The translations under genes were made by a program, and so were the position numbers. A model generated the notes under the pieces. That model did not search any database, had not been told where the DNA came from, and saw only the letters and a list, made by a program, of their open reading frames with translations. DNA of 64,000 bases. Origin: Aldehydirespirator sp965203635. GTDB lineage: Bacteria > Actinomycetota > Acidimicrobiia > Acidimicrobiales > Aldehydirespiratoraceae. The stretch spans positions 310,001 through 374,000 of the forward strand of contig OZ241903.1 of NCBI GenBank assembly GCA_965203635.1. Direction: 5' to 3'. This document shows, in pieces, positions 1 through 7,140 of this stretch (position 1 is the stretch's first letter; the number at the start of each line of letters is the position of its first letter).

Positions 1-1
1 G

Positions 2-1015
2 TTGGCGGATGCAGCCGAGCGGCGTCGCCTTCTCTACTGGTACTTCCAGAGTGCGATGTGGGGCCGCTTCTCCGGCTCGACGGAGACGACGCTCAACCAG
101 GACTTCGAAGCGATCGAGGAGCTAGATAGCGGCCTCGACGGCCTGCTAGATCGACTTCGTCTCTGGCACGGCAGTCTACGCGTAGAGCCCGGGCACTTCC
201 GCGGTTGGAGCCTAGGGGCGCGGTTCTACCCCGTGCTCTACGCGCTCACGCGCGTGGGTGAAGCCAGGGATTGGGGTACTGGTGACGTCTTGAAGCACGG
301 AATGCTGGGAGCAATGAGCGCGCTCGAAGTGCACCACATCTTTCCGAAGTCTCTGCTCTACAAGAACGGCTTCGACCGCTCGCGAGTGAACGCCGTCGCG
401 AACTTCTGCTTTCTCACGAAGGGCACGAACTTGCAGATCAGCGACCGTCCACCCTCGGAATACTTCCATAAGGTCGAGGATGGACACCCGGGTTCACTCG
501 CCTCACAGTGGATCCCAATGGACGAGGCGCTCTGGGAAATCGACAACTACCCGCGATTCCTCGAAGAACGCCAGCGATTGCTTGCCGCCGCGGCGAATGA
601 GTTGCTTGACGGCTTGCTGCAAGGCGCGGCGGGGTCGGTCGAGTCCGCGGAGGCGCCTCCCGCCGAAGTCCCAGCGAGCGCTCCGCCAGTAATTCCGGGT
701 GGGATCGCTGAGGAAGACGAGAGGGCCGTGTTGCAAGCCATCAACGAGTGGGTGCGAGAGCAGGGGCTGCCGGAGGGCTACATGGAGTACGAACTCGCGC
801 ATCCCGAGACGGGCGACCCTCTCGCCATCCTCGACCTCGCGTGGCCGAACGGCCTTCAGCCGGGTTACAGCGATCCGGTCGCGCTGCTGCTCGGCGAGGA
901 ACAACAGACCTTGCAAATTGCGAACGACCATGGCTTCCGCCACTTCACAAGTGCCGAAGCCTTCAAGCGCCACGCGGAAACCGAGGTGCTGGCCCTCGCT
1001 AGCACGGATGGGTAG
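2..1015 (+). CDS. GmrSD-like DUF262/DUF1524 nuclease, 3' part (partial)
   Basis: This is the C-terminal part of a protein that enters from beyond the left edge; the TTG at base 2 is only the first in-frame start inside the window. The visible 337 residues contain a DUF1524/HNH-like centre, HHIFPKSLL, followed by NAVANFCFL, as in the C-terminal nuclease domain of GmrSD-type (DUF262) modification-dependent restriction enzymes. A C-terminal domain of about 90 residues rich in acidic and aromatic residues follows. The N-terminal DUF262 NTPase half would lie outside the window, so two-domain architecture is inferred. A strong hairpin follows the stop, and a convergent proteasome-like gene lies beyond it. 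A role in defence against modified DNA is family knowledge, not shown here. Confidence 0.72.
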   Translation: MADAAERRRLLYWYFQSAMWGRFSGSTETTLNQDFEAIEELDSGLDGLLDRLRLWHGSLRVEPGHFRGWSLGARFYPVLYALTRVGEARDWGTGDVLKHGMLGAMSALEVHHIFPKSLLYKNGFDRSRVNAVANFCFLTKGTNLQISDRPPSEYFHKVEDGHPGSLASQWIPMDEALWEIDNYPRFLEERQRLLAAAANELLDGLLQGAAGSVESAEAPPAEVPASAPPVIPGGIAEEDERAVLQAINEWVREQGLPEGYMEYELAHPETGDPLAILDLAWPNGLQPGYSDPVALLLGEEQQTLQIANDHGFRHFTSAEAFKRHAETEVLALASTDG

Positions 1016-1030
1016 CTGCATCGCCGCATA

Positions 1031-1068
1031 CCGACGACCGGGCTACACACATATGGCCCGGTCGTCGG
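1031..1068. terminator. Hairpin between convergent genes
   Basis: A perfect 13-bp inverted repeat, CCGACGACCGGGC (1031-1043) and its complement (1056-1068), surrounds a 12-nt loop. It starts 15 bases after the stop of the GmrSD-like gene and lies before the 3' end of the opposing gene. There is no T-tract, so it is a stem-only bidirectional terminator or a 3'-end-stabilising hairpin. Bases 1069-1181 hold nothing else I can recognise. Confidence 0.7.
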
Positions 1069-1181
1069 TCTAGGCGCGGGCCTTGGCGGGCCGACATCCA
1101 TGACTATGCGGCTGCTGCAGACGTGATCCTGCGGGTTTCGGCGGAAGTAAGTGCATGTGGCCGCTTCGCTCTTCTCGCGCG

Positions 1182-2486
1182 TCACGAGAACTGCTTGCGC
1201 TTTAGCCACACCAGCCCTTCGCCCCGCGAGATCACCGCAACATCGATCGGGCCACCGACGACATCGGCACCGGGGGTGAACTTCTCCTGGAACGATGCAA
1301 GGTGAACAAGTGTCTCAGCCATCTCCGCCAAGTGCTCCTTAGGAAGGCCCTGAACCAAATCGAGTAACGGTGCGGCATAGTAGGCAACCCTCATCTCCAA
1401 CTCATCGGGCATCGAACTAATGACCTCGGACGGCAGGGTTTGAAGCCAATCGACAACACCGTCGTAGCGCCTGGGATTCACTAAATCTTGAAGACCGTAC
1501 GCTACCCGATCGATCAGTGCATTCAACAAGTCGAACACAATACTATGGTGAGCCTCAAGGAACTGGGGATGTATACCATCTATCAGGGTCCGCGCTACGT
1601 CATGTTGCTGCGCCAGCGGATAAATCATTGACGCGCAATTGTCGTCAATGCTGATGTGATCGAGATGACGCGCTTTGATAACATTGTCCATGACTTGATC
1701 AACAATCCAATGAGTCAAGGATGGAAATAGCTGTTCATTTCCAAAGCCCGTGACGACCATGCCTGTTGATCCTGGTGACCAATCCGCTGTGCGGAGCGAC
1801 TGCAATGTCGACCTCTCTAAATCATCTCGCAGAGTTCGTGTCAGCATCCTCGCGTCAAACGCTAGCAATTCAGGTAACTGACTGAACCAGAGACTCAAGA
1901 ACTCGTTCCAGCTATTCACGGTCTCGCCATGCAACTGCCACCCTCTCACTGCTGTCTCCAATTGCTGTACAGCTCTAGTTTCTGAGATGCCAGACACGGG
2001 ACCAATATCAGTCAGATACTCTGATCTCATTCGGGCAGCACGACACACCTGATCTTGAAAATAATCTTTCAACGCACCACCATCACTGGGTGCTGTCTGC
2101 GCGAAACGCCGCGCGCTTTCCTGCGCCATTCCACAGAGTTGCTCCAATTCCCAGAGGATCTCTGTCCTTACGAACTCCAGTTGCATCTGTGAAGAGATGT
2201 GTGAAACCATCTGCGGTAGGAACTCCACGAAGCATGAACCGTACTCTTCAACGGTAGAGAAGGACACATCCGTGTGTTCTTGCTTATACTGCTGTACTAT
2301 CGTTTCCCAAGGTATGGGACCGAGCGATCCGGCACCATAGAACATGATTAGAACCGGCGGATCGAGCGACAGTGGAAATATCTTGTTTGCCGTCTTGTAT
2401 ACCTTCCTATCAGCTCCCAAGGTCACAGCACTGTCGGCCGCGACAGCGACCGCTGCCCGATTGAGTATTGCTACCTCTGCTGTCAT
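1182..2486 (-). CDS. Proteasome-fold (Ntn-hydrolase-like) protein, uncharacterised
   Basis: The 434-residue protein begins MTAEVA. After Met removal the first residue would be Thr. Counting from it, Asp falls at position 17 (AVAADSAVTLG) and Lys at 34 (TANKIFPL), close to the Thr1/Asp17/Lys33 triad of 20S proteasome beta subunits and HslV. The C-terminus, GGPIDVAVIS then LVWLKRK, resembles the last strands of that fold. Between them lies a long mostly helical insert of roughly 300 residues, so this is far larger than HslV (about 175) or a beta subunit. No propeptide is present; an AGGTG Shine-Dalgarno precedes the ATG. Base composition is clearly AT-richer than the neighbours, suggesting transfer. 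The fold is inferred and proteolysis is unproven. Its neighbours are a GmrSD-like gene and DUF4143 ATPases. Confidence 0.6.
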   Translation of the reverse strand: MTAEVAILNRAAVAVAADSAVTLGADRKVYKTANKIFPLSLDPPVLIMFYGAGSLGPIPWETIVQQYKQEHTDVSFSTVEEYGSCFVEFLPQMVSHISSQMQLEFVRTEILWELEQLCGMAQESARRFAQTAPSDGGALKDYFQDQVCRAARMRSEYLTDIGPVSGISETRAVQQLETAVRGWQLHGETVNSWNEFLSLWFSQLPELLAFDARMLTRTLRDDLERSTLQSLRTADWSPGSTGMVVTGFGNEQLFPSLTHWIVDQVMDNVIKARHLDHISIDDNCASMIYPLAQQHDVARTLIDGIHPQFLEAHHSIVFDLLNALIDRVAYGLQDLVNPRRYDGVVDWLQTLPSEVISSMPDELEMRVAYYAAPLLDLVQGLPKEHLAEMAETLVHLASFQEKFTPGADVVGGPIDVAVISRGEGLVWLKRKQFS

Positions 2487-2574
2487 TGTTGCACCTGGTT
2501 GTCATTGTGATGTGGAATGGACCTAGCATGACTGTATCTCCGCATCTGCCAGCCGGCCCGAGCAACTGGGTGCG

Positions 2575-3804
2575 CTAGCCCCATAGGGCGGCGATCGGGA
2601 TCGCCTCTATTCGATCCTCCAGACGGAACTGGGCCGGGCCGGTGTGAAGCACCACTCCCGCCTTGAAGCCGTCCCCAAGCTGATCACGCAGCCACACCAG
2701 ATGGCGGGCGTGGGCGAGCGTGGGCGCGCTGTGGGCCTTGATCTCCATGCCGATGAGGCCTCGTGCACCCAGATCGGCGATCAGATCCACCTCGTGGCGA
2801 CCGTCGCGGTCGCGCAGGTGGTACAACCTCGGCCGGATCGGGTCCACAACGATCTCGGCGCGCAGCTGGTTCGTTACGAACGTGTCGATCAGCCGACCGA
2901 GGAGATCGCCGTCGCTCATGACCAGACGCAGGTCGGCGCCGACGGCCGAGGCCCACAGGCCGGTGTCGGCCACGAATCGCTTCGGCCCGCGGGCCAGGCG
3001 CTTGAGGCGGTTGCTGCTCCACGCTGGGAGCTCAGCTATCACGCCGAGGTCGCAGAGCAGCCTGGTGTACGAGAGCGATGTGCGCCGGTCCAGGCCGGCG
3101 GCCTGGTGGAGGGTTGTGTCGTTCACGATCCCCGCAGAGTTCAGCGCGTACGCCTGGAAGAACTCGATCAGCCTGGGGGGATCGCCGCCGCGGCGCCCGG
3201 CGGCGCGTTCATGGGTGAGCAGCTGATCCAGGTAGCTGTCGAGCCAGCCGGCCCGAACGCTGCCGGCAAGTTCGATGGCCGGCTCGGGAAAGCCGCCGCG
3301 CAGCGCTATCTCGGCATAGCCGCGCAGGTCGGGCGGGTCGCTCGGGACGGACAGCGGCTCCGCTGACAACAACCCGCTCAGGAACGGGCGCGAGGGCGCC
3401 GAGACCAGCTCCCGTACGGTCAGAGGATGCATGGCAATCCTGATGAGACGACCCGTACCTGGCCAGAGGGCCGGATCCGCATCAGAGCGGACCGAGCCCG
3501 TCAGAATGAACCGTCCGACCCGGCGATCGGCATCCACCGCCCGCTTGACGGCACCGAGCACACCGGGGCATGCCTGCCACTCGTCGAGCAGCACAGGCTC
3601 GGGCCGATCCCGCAGCGCCGCGTCGGGATCGGCCTCAATAGGGAAGGCCTCGCGCTCGTTGTCCAGCCGCACGACGCTGGCGGCGTGGCGCAGGGCGGTG
3701 GTGGTCTTGCCTGAAGCGCGCGCACCGGTGATCATCACTGCCGGCGCTGAGGCCAGGACCTCAGCGATCCAAGGATCAACTAGGCGCTCCAAGTAGCGGT
3801 CCAC
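2575..3804 (-). CDS. AAA-family ATPase with DUF4143 domain (copy 1)
   Basis: 409 residues, GTG start. The N-terminal AAA_14 P-loop domain shows Walker A GARASGKTT near residue 30, Walker B VLLDEWQ near 95 and sensor-like LTGSVR near 120. The DUF4143 C-terminal half has the usual VADTGLWA and VDLIADLG elements, and the latter with downstream EIKAH looks like a PD-(D/E)xK-like core. These proteins are common, often single-gene, mobile-like ATPases of unknown cellular role. The gene diverges from a second DUF4143 ATPase across a repeat-bearing 230-bp gap. The 88-bp gap to the proteasome-like gene holds nothing recognisable. Confidence 0.85.
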   Translation of the reverse strand: MDRYLERLVDPWIAEVLASAPAVMITGARASGKTTTALRHAASVVRLDNEREAFPIEADPDAALRDRPEPVLLDEWQACPGVLGAVKRAVDADRRVGRFILTGSVRSDADPALWPGTGRLIRIAMHPLTVRELVSAPSRPFLSGLLSAEPLSVPSDPPDLRGYAEIALRGGFPEPAIELAGSVRAGWLDSYLDQLLTHERAAGRRGGDPPRLIEFFQAYALNSAGIVNDTTLHQAAGLDRRTSLSYTRLLCDLGVIAELPAWSSNRLKRLARGPKRFVADTGLWASAVGADLRLVMSDGDLLGRLIDTFVTNQLRAEIVVDPIRPRLYHLRDRDGRHEVDLIADLGARGLIGMEIKAHSAPTLAHARHLVWLRDQLGDGFKAGVVLHTGPAQFRLEDRIEAIPIAALWG

Positions 3805-3834
3805 ATTCGCATGCTACCCGCCTACGCACATAAG

Positions 3835-3941
3835 AATGCCGTTCTAGCGCACTCTTGAATGCCGGTTTGGCGCATTAGTGAAGACGGATATAGCGCATGC
3901 TCTCATGCTGGTTTGGCGCACTCCGATGCCGGTTGCTCTCC
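3835..3941. repeat. Degenerate tandem 23-nt repeats between divergent DUF4143 genes
   Basis: Four to five adjoining units start at 3835, 3858, 3881, 3905 and 3926. They follow a pattern like ATGCCGGTTTGGCGCACTC, are about 21-24 nt each, and the third is the most divergent. They fill the start of the gap between the two divergent ATPase genes. There are no spacers, so it is not a CRISPR array. It could be an iterated regulator-binding site or a remnant of array expansion. Confidence 0.6.
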
Positions 3942-4010
3942 GCCCCGAGTTCGGCCCCCGGCCCTAAACCCTTACGGCACACACCCGAAACTGATGCAAT
4001 CTCTACTTTG

Positions 4011-4026
4011 GATTGTCATGATAATC
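4011..4026. promoter_or_regulatory. Near-perfect palindrome directly upstream of DUF4143 ATPase 2
   Basis: GATTGTCATGATAATC is a 16-bp palindrome with one mismatched pair. It ends 8 bases before the ATG at 4035, in an AT-rich patch (TTTGGATTGTCATGATAATC) within GC-rich surroundings. Its position suits an operator or promoter-overlapping site controlling the ATPase gene. Operator function is inferred. Confidence 0.5.
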
Positions 4027-4034
4027 TAAAGGAC

Positions 4035-5189
4035 ATGTTTCAGCGGTTGCTGTCACTGCCGGAGCCCGGGACCGAGACCTTCTTCCTGTGGGGGCCGCGA
4101 CAGGCGGGAAAGAGCACCCTGCTCAGGCAGCGGTGCCCCGACGGGATTTGGGTCGATCTGCTCAAGGCGGACGAGTTCCGCCGCTACGCGACCCGCCCGG
4201 AGCAATTGCGCGAGGAACTGGAGGCGGCGGGCCCGGACCCGTCGCGCCAGGTGGTCATCGACGAGATCCAGAAGGTTCCCGCCCTGCTCGACGAGGTGCA
4301 CTGGCTGATCGAGAACCGCGGGCTGCGGTTCGCCCTGTGCGGATCGAGCGCGCGCAAGGTGCGGCGAGGCGCGGCGAACCTGCTTGGCGGACGGGCCCTG
4401 CGCTACGAATTGCGCGGCCTGACCGCCGGAGAGCTCGGGGAATCCTTCGACCTCGACCGGATGCTCAACCACGGCTGCCTGCCCTCGATCTACGGGTCCA
4501 GCGGGCACCGGCGCCGGCTCGACGCCTACATCGCCGACTACCTGCGTCAGGAGGTCGCCGCCGAGGGACTGGTGCGAAACCTGCCCGCCTTCTCGGACTT
4601 CCTCGACGCAGCCGCGCTGAGCGACACCAATGGTGTCAACTATTCGAACGTTGCTCGCGAGTGCGGCGTGTCGGGACCCACCGCCAAGGCGTACTTCGGC
4701 ATCCTGGAGGACACGCTGCTGGCTCGCTGGCTGCCCCGCTGGCGACGCCGGGCGAAGCGCCGCCTGGCCGGCGCGCCCAAGCTCTACTTCGAGGATGTGG
4801 GCCTCGTGAACCGTCTGGCGCGGCGCGGCGAACTGCACCGCGGTTCTGACGAGTACGGCAAGGCGTTCGAGAACTGGGTGTTCCATGAGCTCTCGGCGTT
4901 CCTCGCATATCGAGAGCGCGACGAGCAACTGACCTACTGGCGACTCCCAAGCGGCATCGAGGTCGACTTCGTGGTCGGCGACATGCGGATCGCGATCGAG
5001 GCGAAGGCGAGCGCCAGAGTCACCAACAGGCACCTCAAAGGCCTCCGCACCCTCGCCGAGGAGCACCCTGGCGTCGGTCGCCGGGCCGTGGTCAGCCTCG
5101 AACCTCGCCCACGCCGCACCAGCGACGGCATCGACGTCATCGGCGCAGAGAACTTCGCCCGACAACTCTGGCAAGGCGAACTCGTGTAG
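4035..5189 (+). CDS. AAA-family ATPase with DUF4143 domain (copy 2)
   Basis: 384 residues from ATG 4035, preceded by AAAGGA. An upstream in-frame ATG at 3897 is rejected because the extra 46 residues run through the repeat array and look non-coding. Walker A is GPRQAGKST near residue 20, Walker B is VVIDEIQ near 75, and an LCGSSAR element follows. The C-terminal half carries FEDVGLVNRL and IEVDFVVGDMRIAIEAKAS, the conserved DUF4143 core with a nuclease-like D...ExK arrangement. It is divergent from, and only distantly similar to, the other DUF4143 gene. It ends 7 bases from the convergent lipoprotein gene. Cellular role is unknown. Confidence 0.87.
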   Translation: MFQRLLSLPEPGTETFFLWGPRQAGKSTLLRQRCPDGIWVDLLKADEFRRYATRPEQLREELEAAGPDPSRQVVIDEIQKVPALLDEVHWLIENRGLRFALCGSSARKVRRGAANLLGGRALRYELRGLTAGELGESFDLDRMLNHGCLPSIYGSSGHRRRLDAYIADYLRQEVAAEGLVRNLPAFSDFLDAAALSDTNGVNYSNVARECGVSGPTAKAYFGILEDTLLARWLPRWRRRAKRRLAGAPKLYFEDVGLVNRLARRGELHRGSDEYGKAFENWVFHELSAFLAYRERDEQLTYWRLPSGIEVDFVVGDMRIAIEAKASARVTNRHLKGLRTLAEEHPGVGRRAVVSLEPRPRRTSDGIDVIGAENFARQLWQGELV

Positions 5190-5196
5190 TGCCGGC

Positions 5197-6339
5197 CTAC
5201 GGGCCGCAGAAGTGTGACCAGACGGCTCCGGACCTGGCCGGGCCTATGCCTCTGACCGCTTCGAGGTCTGCCCGGCTGGAGAACGGCTGGGCGGCGACCA
5301 GCCTGGCGGAGAGCACCTCTCCGATGCCGGAAACCGCGTCGTACTGAGCCGCGGTCTTGCCCGCGATCACGCACTCGTCGGGAGGGGCAATCGTGGTCGT
5401 CGGCGGGACTGTCGTCGTCGGCGGGACTGTCGTCGTCGGCGGGACTGTCGTCGTAGTGGCCGGCGGTTCGGCCGAGAACCCGGGCGCCTGATCGCCGCAT
5501 CCCGACAGCGTCCGGCTGAGGGCATCCGCCTCGGCCTGGTCGACGGCCAGGTCCCATGCCGACTTGACCGTCACCGTGACCCGAGCCAGCAAGCAACGCC
5601 CGGCCGACGTGACCGTGTACCCGCCACCGCATGCCGACGACCGGGCGATGTCGGCGTCGGACCACTCGGAGATGTCGTCTCCGCCCTTGGACTGGTTCAC
5701 GCAGGCACGCGACGCCACGTGGTTGGCCGGGTCCTGGCTGAAGCGCTGCTTCGCGTTCCCGGACCACGCCCAGCCGCCCGACTCGTGCGCCTCGTGCAAG
5801 GCCACCACATGATCGACGTTGCAGGTGTCGATGGGGGTGCCGGTATAGGGGTCAGGAGAGCCGACCGCTCCGCGGCACAGACCGCTGTTGTGGGGGCCCC
5901 AGGCGTCGCGGTCGTAGCCAGCGTCGTATTCCGCCGCCACCGACAGCGAGATCGAAGGGATGGACGTCGTCGGTACAGACACCTCCGGCACGGACTCCGT
6001 ACCTTCTGCCCCTGCAACTGTTGCCGTCGGCGCCGATATCGACGGCACCGAGACCGAGGGCGCGGAGACCTCAGGTGCAGAGGCAGTTGGAACCGAGACC
6101 TCGGGCACATACACCTCAGGCACAGAACCGGACGGCGCAGACACCTCCGGCACAGACGTTGCACTCGTGGACGGGGTGGACTCGTCCTCGGGGGTGGTGA
6201 GTGGCGGCGCCGGGTCCTCGGTTGAGCCGCGGCCATCAATCGATCCGCAGGCGGCTGTGATGACCAGCGCCAGTACCGCTGTGACTCGTATGAGCCGTCC
6301 GAACCAGAACTCAGCGCTGCGTTCAGACTCGGACCACAT
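5197..6339 (-). CDS. Secreted lipoprotein with DUF1524-like nuclease core and HhH tail
   Basis: 380 residues, ATG start overlapping the vapC end by 17 bases. A signal peptide ends in lipobox ITAAC (Cys31). Residues 45-130 are a low-complexity stalk of VPEVS/APSVSVP-type repeats. A nuclease-like domain follows: VDHVVALHEAHESGGWAW (175-192), then RACVNQSKGGDDISEW (211-226), matching the Asp-His...Asn arrangement of exported DUF1524/HNH nucleases. A second repeat stretch of PPTTTV units, encoded by an 18-nt tandem repeat near 5391-5456, leads to a helix-hairpin-helix pair (IGEVLSARLV, VRGIGPARSG) like ComEA. A cell-surface DNA-binding nuclease is the likely product; DNA uptake or scavenging is inference. 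Confidence 0.75.
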   Translation of the reverse strand: MWSESERSAEFWFGRLIRVTAVLALVITAACGSIDGRGSTEDPAPPLTTPEDESTPSTSATSVPEVSAPSGSVPEVYVPEVSVPTASAPEVSAPSVSVPSISAPTATVAGAEGTESVPEVSVPTTSIPSISLSVAAEYDAGYDRDAWGPHNSGLCRGAVGSPDPYTGTPIDTCNVDHVVALHEAHESGGWAWSGNAKQRFSQDPANHVASRACVNQSKGGDDISEWSDADIARSSACGGGYTVTSAGRCLLARVTVTVKSAWDLAVDQAEADALSRTLSGCGDQAPGFSAEPPATTTTVPPTTTVPPTTTVPPTTTIAPPDECVIAGKTAAQYDAVSGIGEVLSARLVAAQPFSSRADLEAVRGIGPARSGAVWSHFCGP

Positions 6340-6715
6340 TTAGTGCTTCGACGTGCGGGAAGTCTCGGTCCTGGGTTACGACCGGCACCCCGAGCGCCAT
6401 CGCGGTGGCGGCGATCCAGGAGTCGTTGACCGGCATGTTCAACTTCTCGTCGCGCAGGATCAGGCGAAGCCTGGCCCATGCCGAGGCGACGCCCTCATCC
6501 ACCGGCACCGGCTGGAGCGAGAGCGCAGCCGCCAGCGTGGAGAGCCGCCGGTCGCGGGTGGGCGTGTCGGTTGCGGCGAGCACCCCGGCCCGCAACTCGC
6601 CGATGGTGATCACCGATACAGCGAGCTCCTCGGGGAGGGACTCTGCCAAGATCGACCTTCCCGTCTCCCGCGCGATGAAGACGGAGGTGTCGGCGAGTCC
6701 CCGGCTCAACGCCAC
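6323..6715 (-). CDS. VapC-type PIN-domain toxin
   Basis: 130 residues from a GTG at 6715 that overlaps the antitoxin end by 10 bases; longer in-frame starts would lie within the antitoxin gene and are rejected. PIN-domain acidic residues are visible: LADTSVFI near the N-terminus, GELRAG near 45, NDSWIAATA near 95 and TQDRDF near 113. VapC toxins are metal-dependent ribonucleases, usually cutting tRNA or rRNA. The order antitoxin-toxin with translational coupling fits a type II system. It is followed at once by the lipoprotein gene, which may share its transcript. Confidence 0.88.
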   Translation of the reverse strand: MALSRGLADTSVFIARETGRSILAESLPEELAVSVITIGELRAGVLAATDTPTRDRRLSTLAAALSLQPVPVDEGVASAWARLRLILRDEKLNMPVNDSWIAATAMALGVPVVTQDRDFPHVEALNVVRV

Positions 6716-6960
6716 AGCAGGTCGTCGGTCGTGTCGCCGGCCAGCGACGCCAGGTCCGCGGTGAGCCCGGCATCGGCCTGATGAGCGAGCACATCGTGGA
6801 CGAAGCGGCTTCTGCTCATCCACCGCGGCCTCTCAGCCACGGGAGCCAGTTCCGCCACCGGGCGCCCGTTCACGGTGACGGTGATGCGCTCCCCGTCGGC
6901 CACACGATCGAGGAGCGCCCGAGTCTGATTCCGCAGGTCCCTAGAGGCAACCTCACTCAT
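6706..6960 (-). CDS. Phd/YefM-family (VapB-like) antitoxin
   Basis: 84 residues from ATG 6960, chosen because MSEVASRDLRNQTRALLDRV matches the usual start of Phd/YefM antitoxins (DNA-binding N-terminal half). The GERITVTVNGRPVAELAP strand region follows, then a C-terminal helix that would wrap the toxin. It overlaps vapC by 10 bases. A TTG 18 bases upstream lies inside the operator palindrome and is rejected. There is no Shine-Dalgarno: a TACGAT element ends 6 bases before the ATG, suggesting a leaderless, autoregulated transcript. Confidence 0.86.
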   Translation of the reverse strand: MSEVASRDLRNQTRALLDRVADGERITVTVNGRPVAELAPVAERPRWMSRSRFVHDVLAHQADAGLTADLASLAGDTTDDLLWR

Positions 6961-6965
6961 GCGAC

Positions 6966-6985
6966 AATCGTAGCACAATTGCTAC
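6966..6985 (-). promoter_or_regulatory. Promoter and operator palindrome of the vapBC-like pair
   Basis: On the minus strand the palindrome GTAGCAATTGTGCTAC (6970-6985) overlaps a -10-like TACGAT (6967-6972), whose distance to the ATG puts the transcript start at the start codon. This is the expected place for antitoxin-complex repression. No clear -35 is seen. The rest of the gap up to 7140 shows only the Shine-Dalgarno of the next gene. Confidence 0.6.
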
Positions 6986-7140
6986 AGCCCGCCTCCGAGG
7001 TCGCCGAGGGCGGCGCGGCTGCATGAGCGACCACATGTCCGAGCCGCTTTCGGTGTGGATTCCTTCCGCTTGCTCCGTTAGTTTCGGGTGTTCCGGAACT
7101 TGATCAGGTTCGCAAGTCTGCCGGCGTGAGGAGTCCCGAC

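Noticed and set aside
2..1015. Complete gene starting at the TTG at base 2
   Set aside because: The frame is open to the edge and the visible part lacks the N-terminal DUF262 domain, so the gene is cut by the window.
3835..3941. Possible CRISPR array
   Set aside because: Repeat units adjoin with no spacers and differ from each other, and no cas gene is nearby.
3897..4034. Longer start for the second DUF4143 ATPase
   Set aside because: The extra 46 residues translate the repeat array and have no family similarity; ATG 4035 begins just before the conserved P-loop domain.
5391..5456. Stand-alone minisatellite
   Set aside because: The 18-nt units are in frame and encode PPTTTV linker repeats of the lipoprotein.
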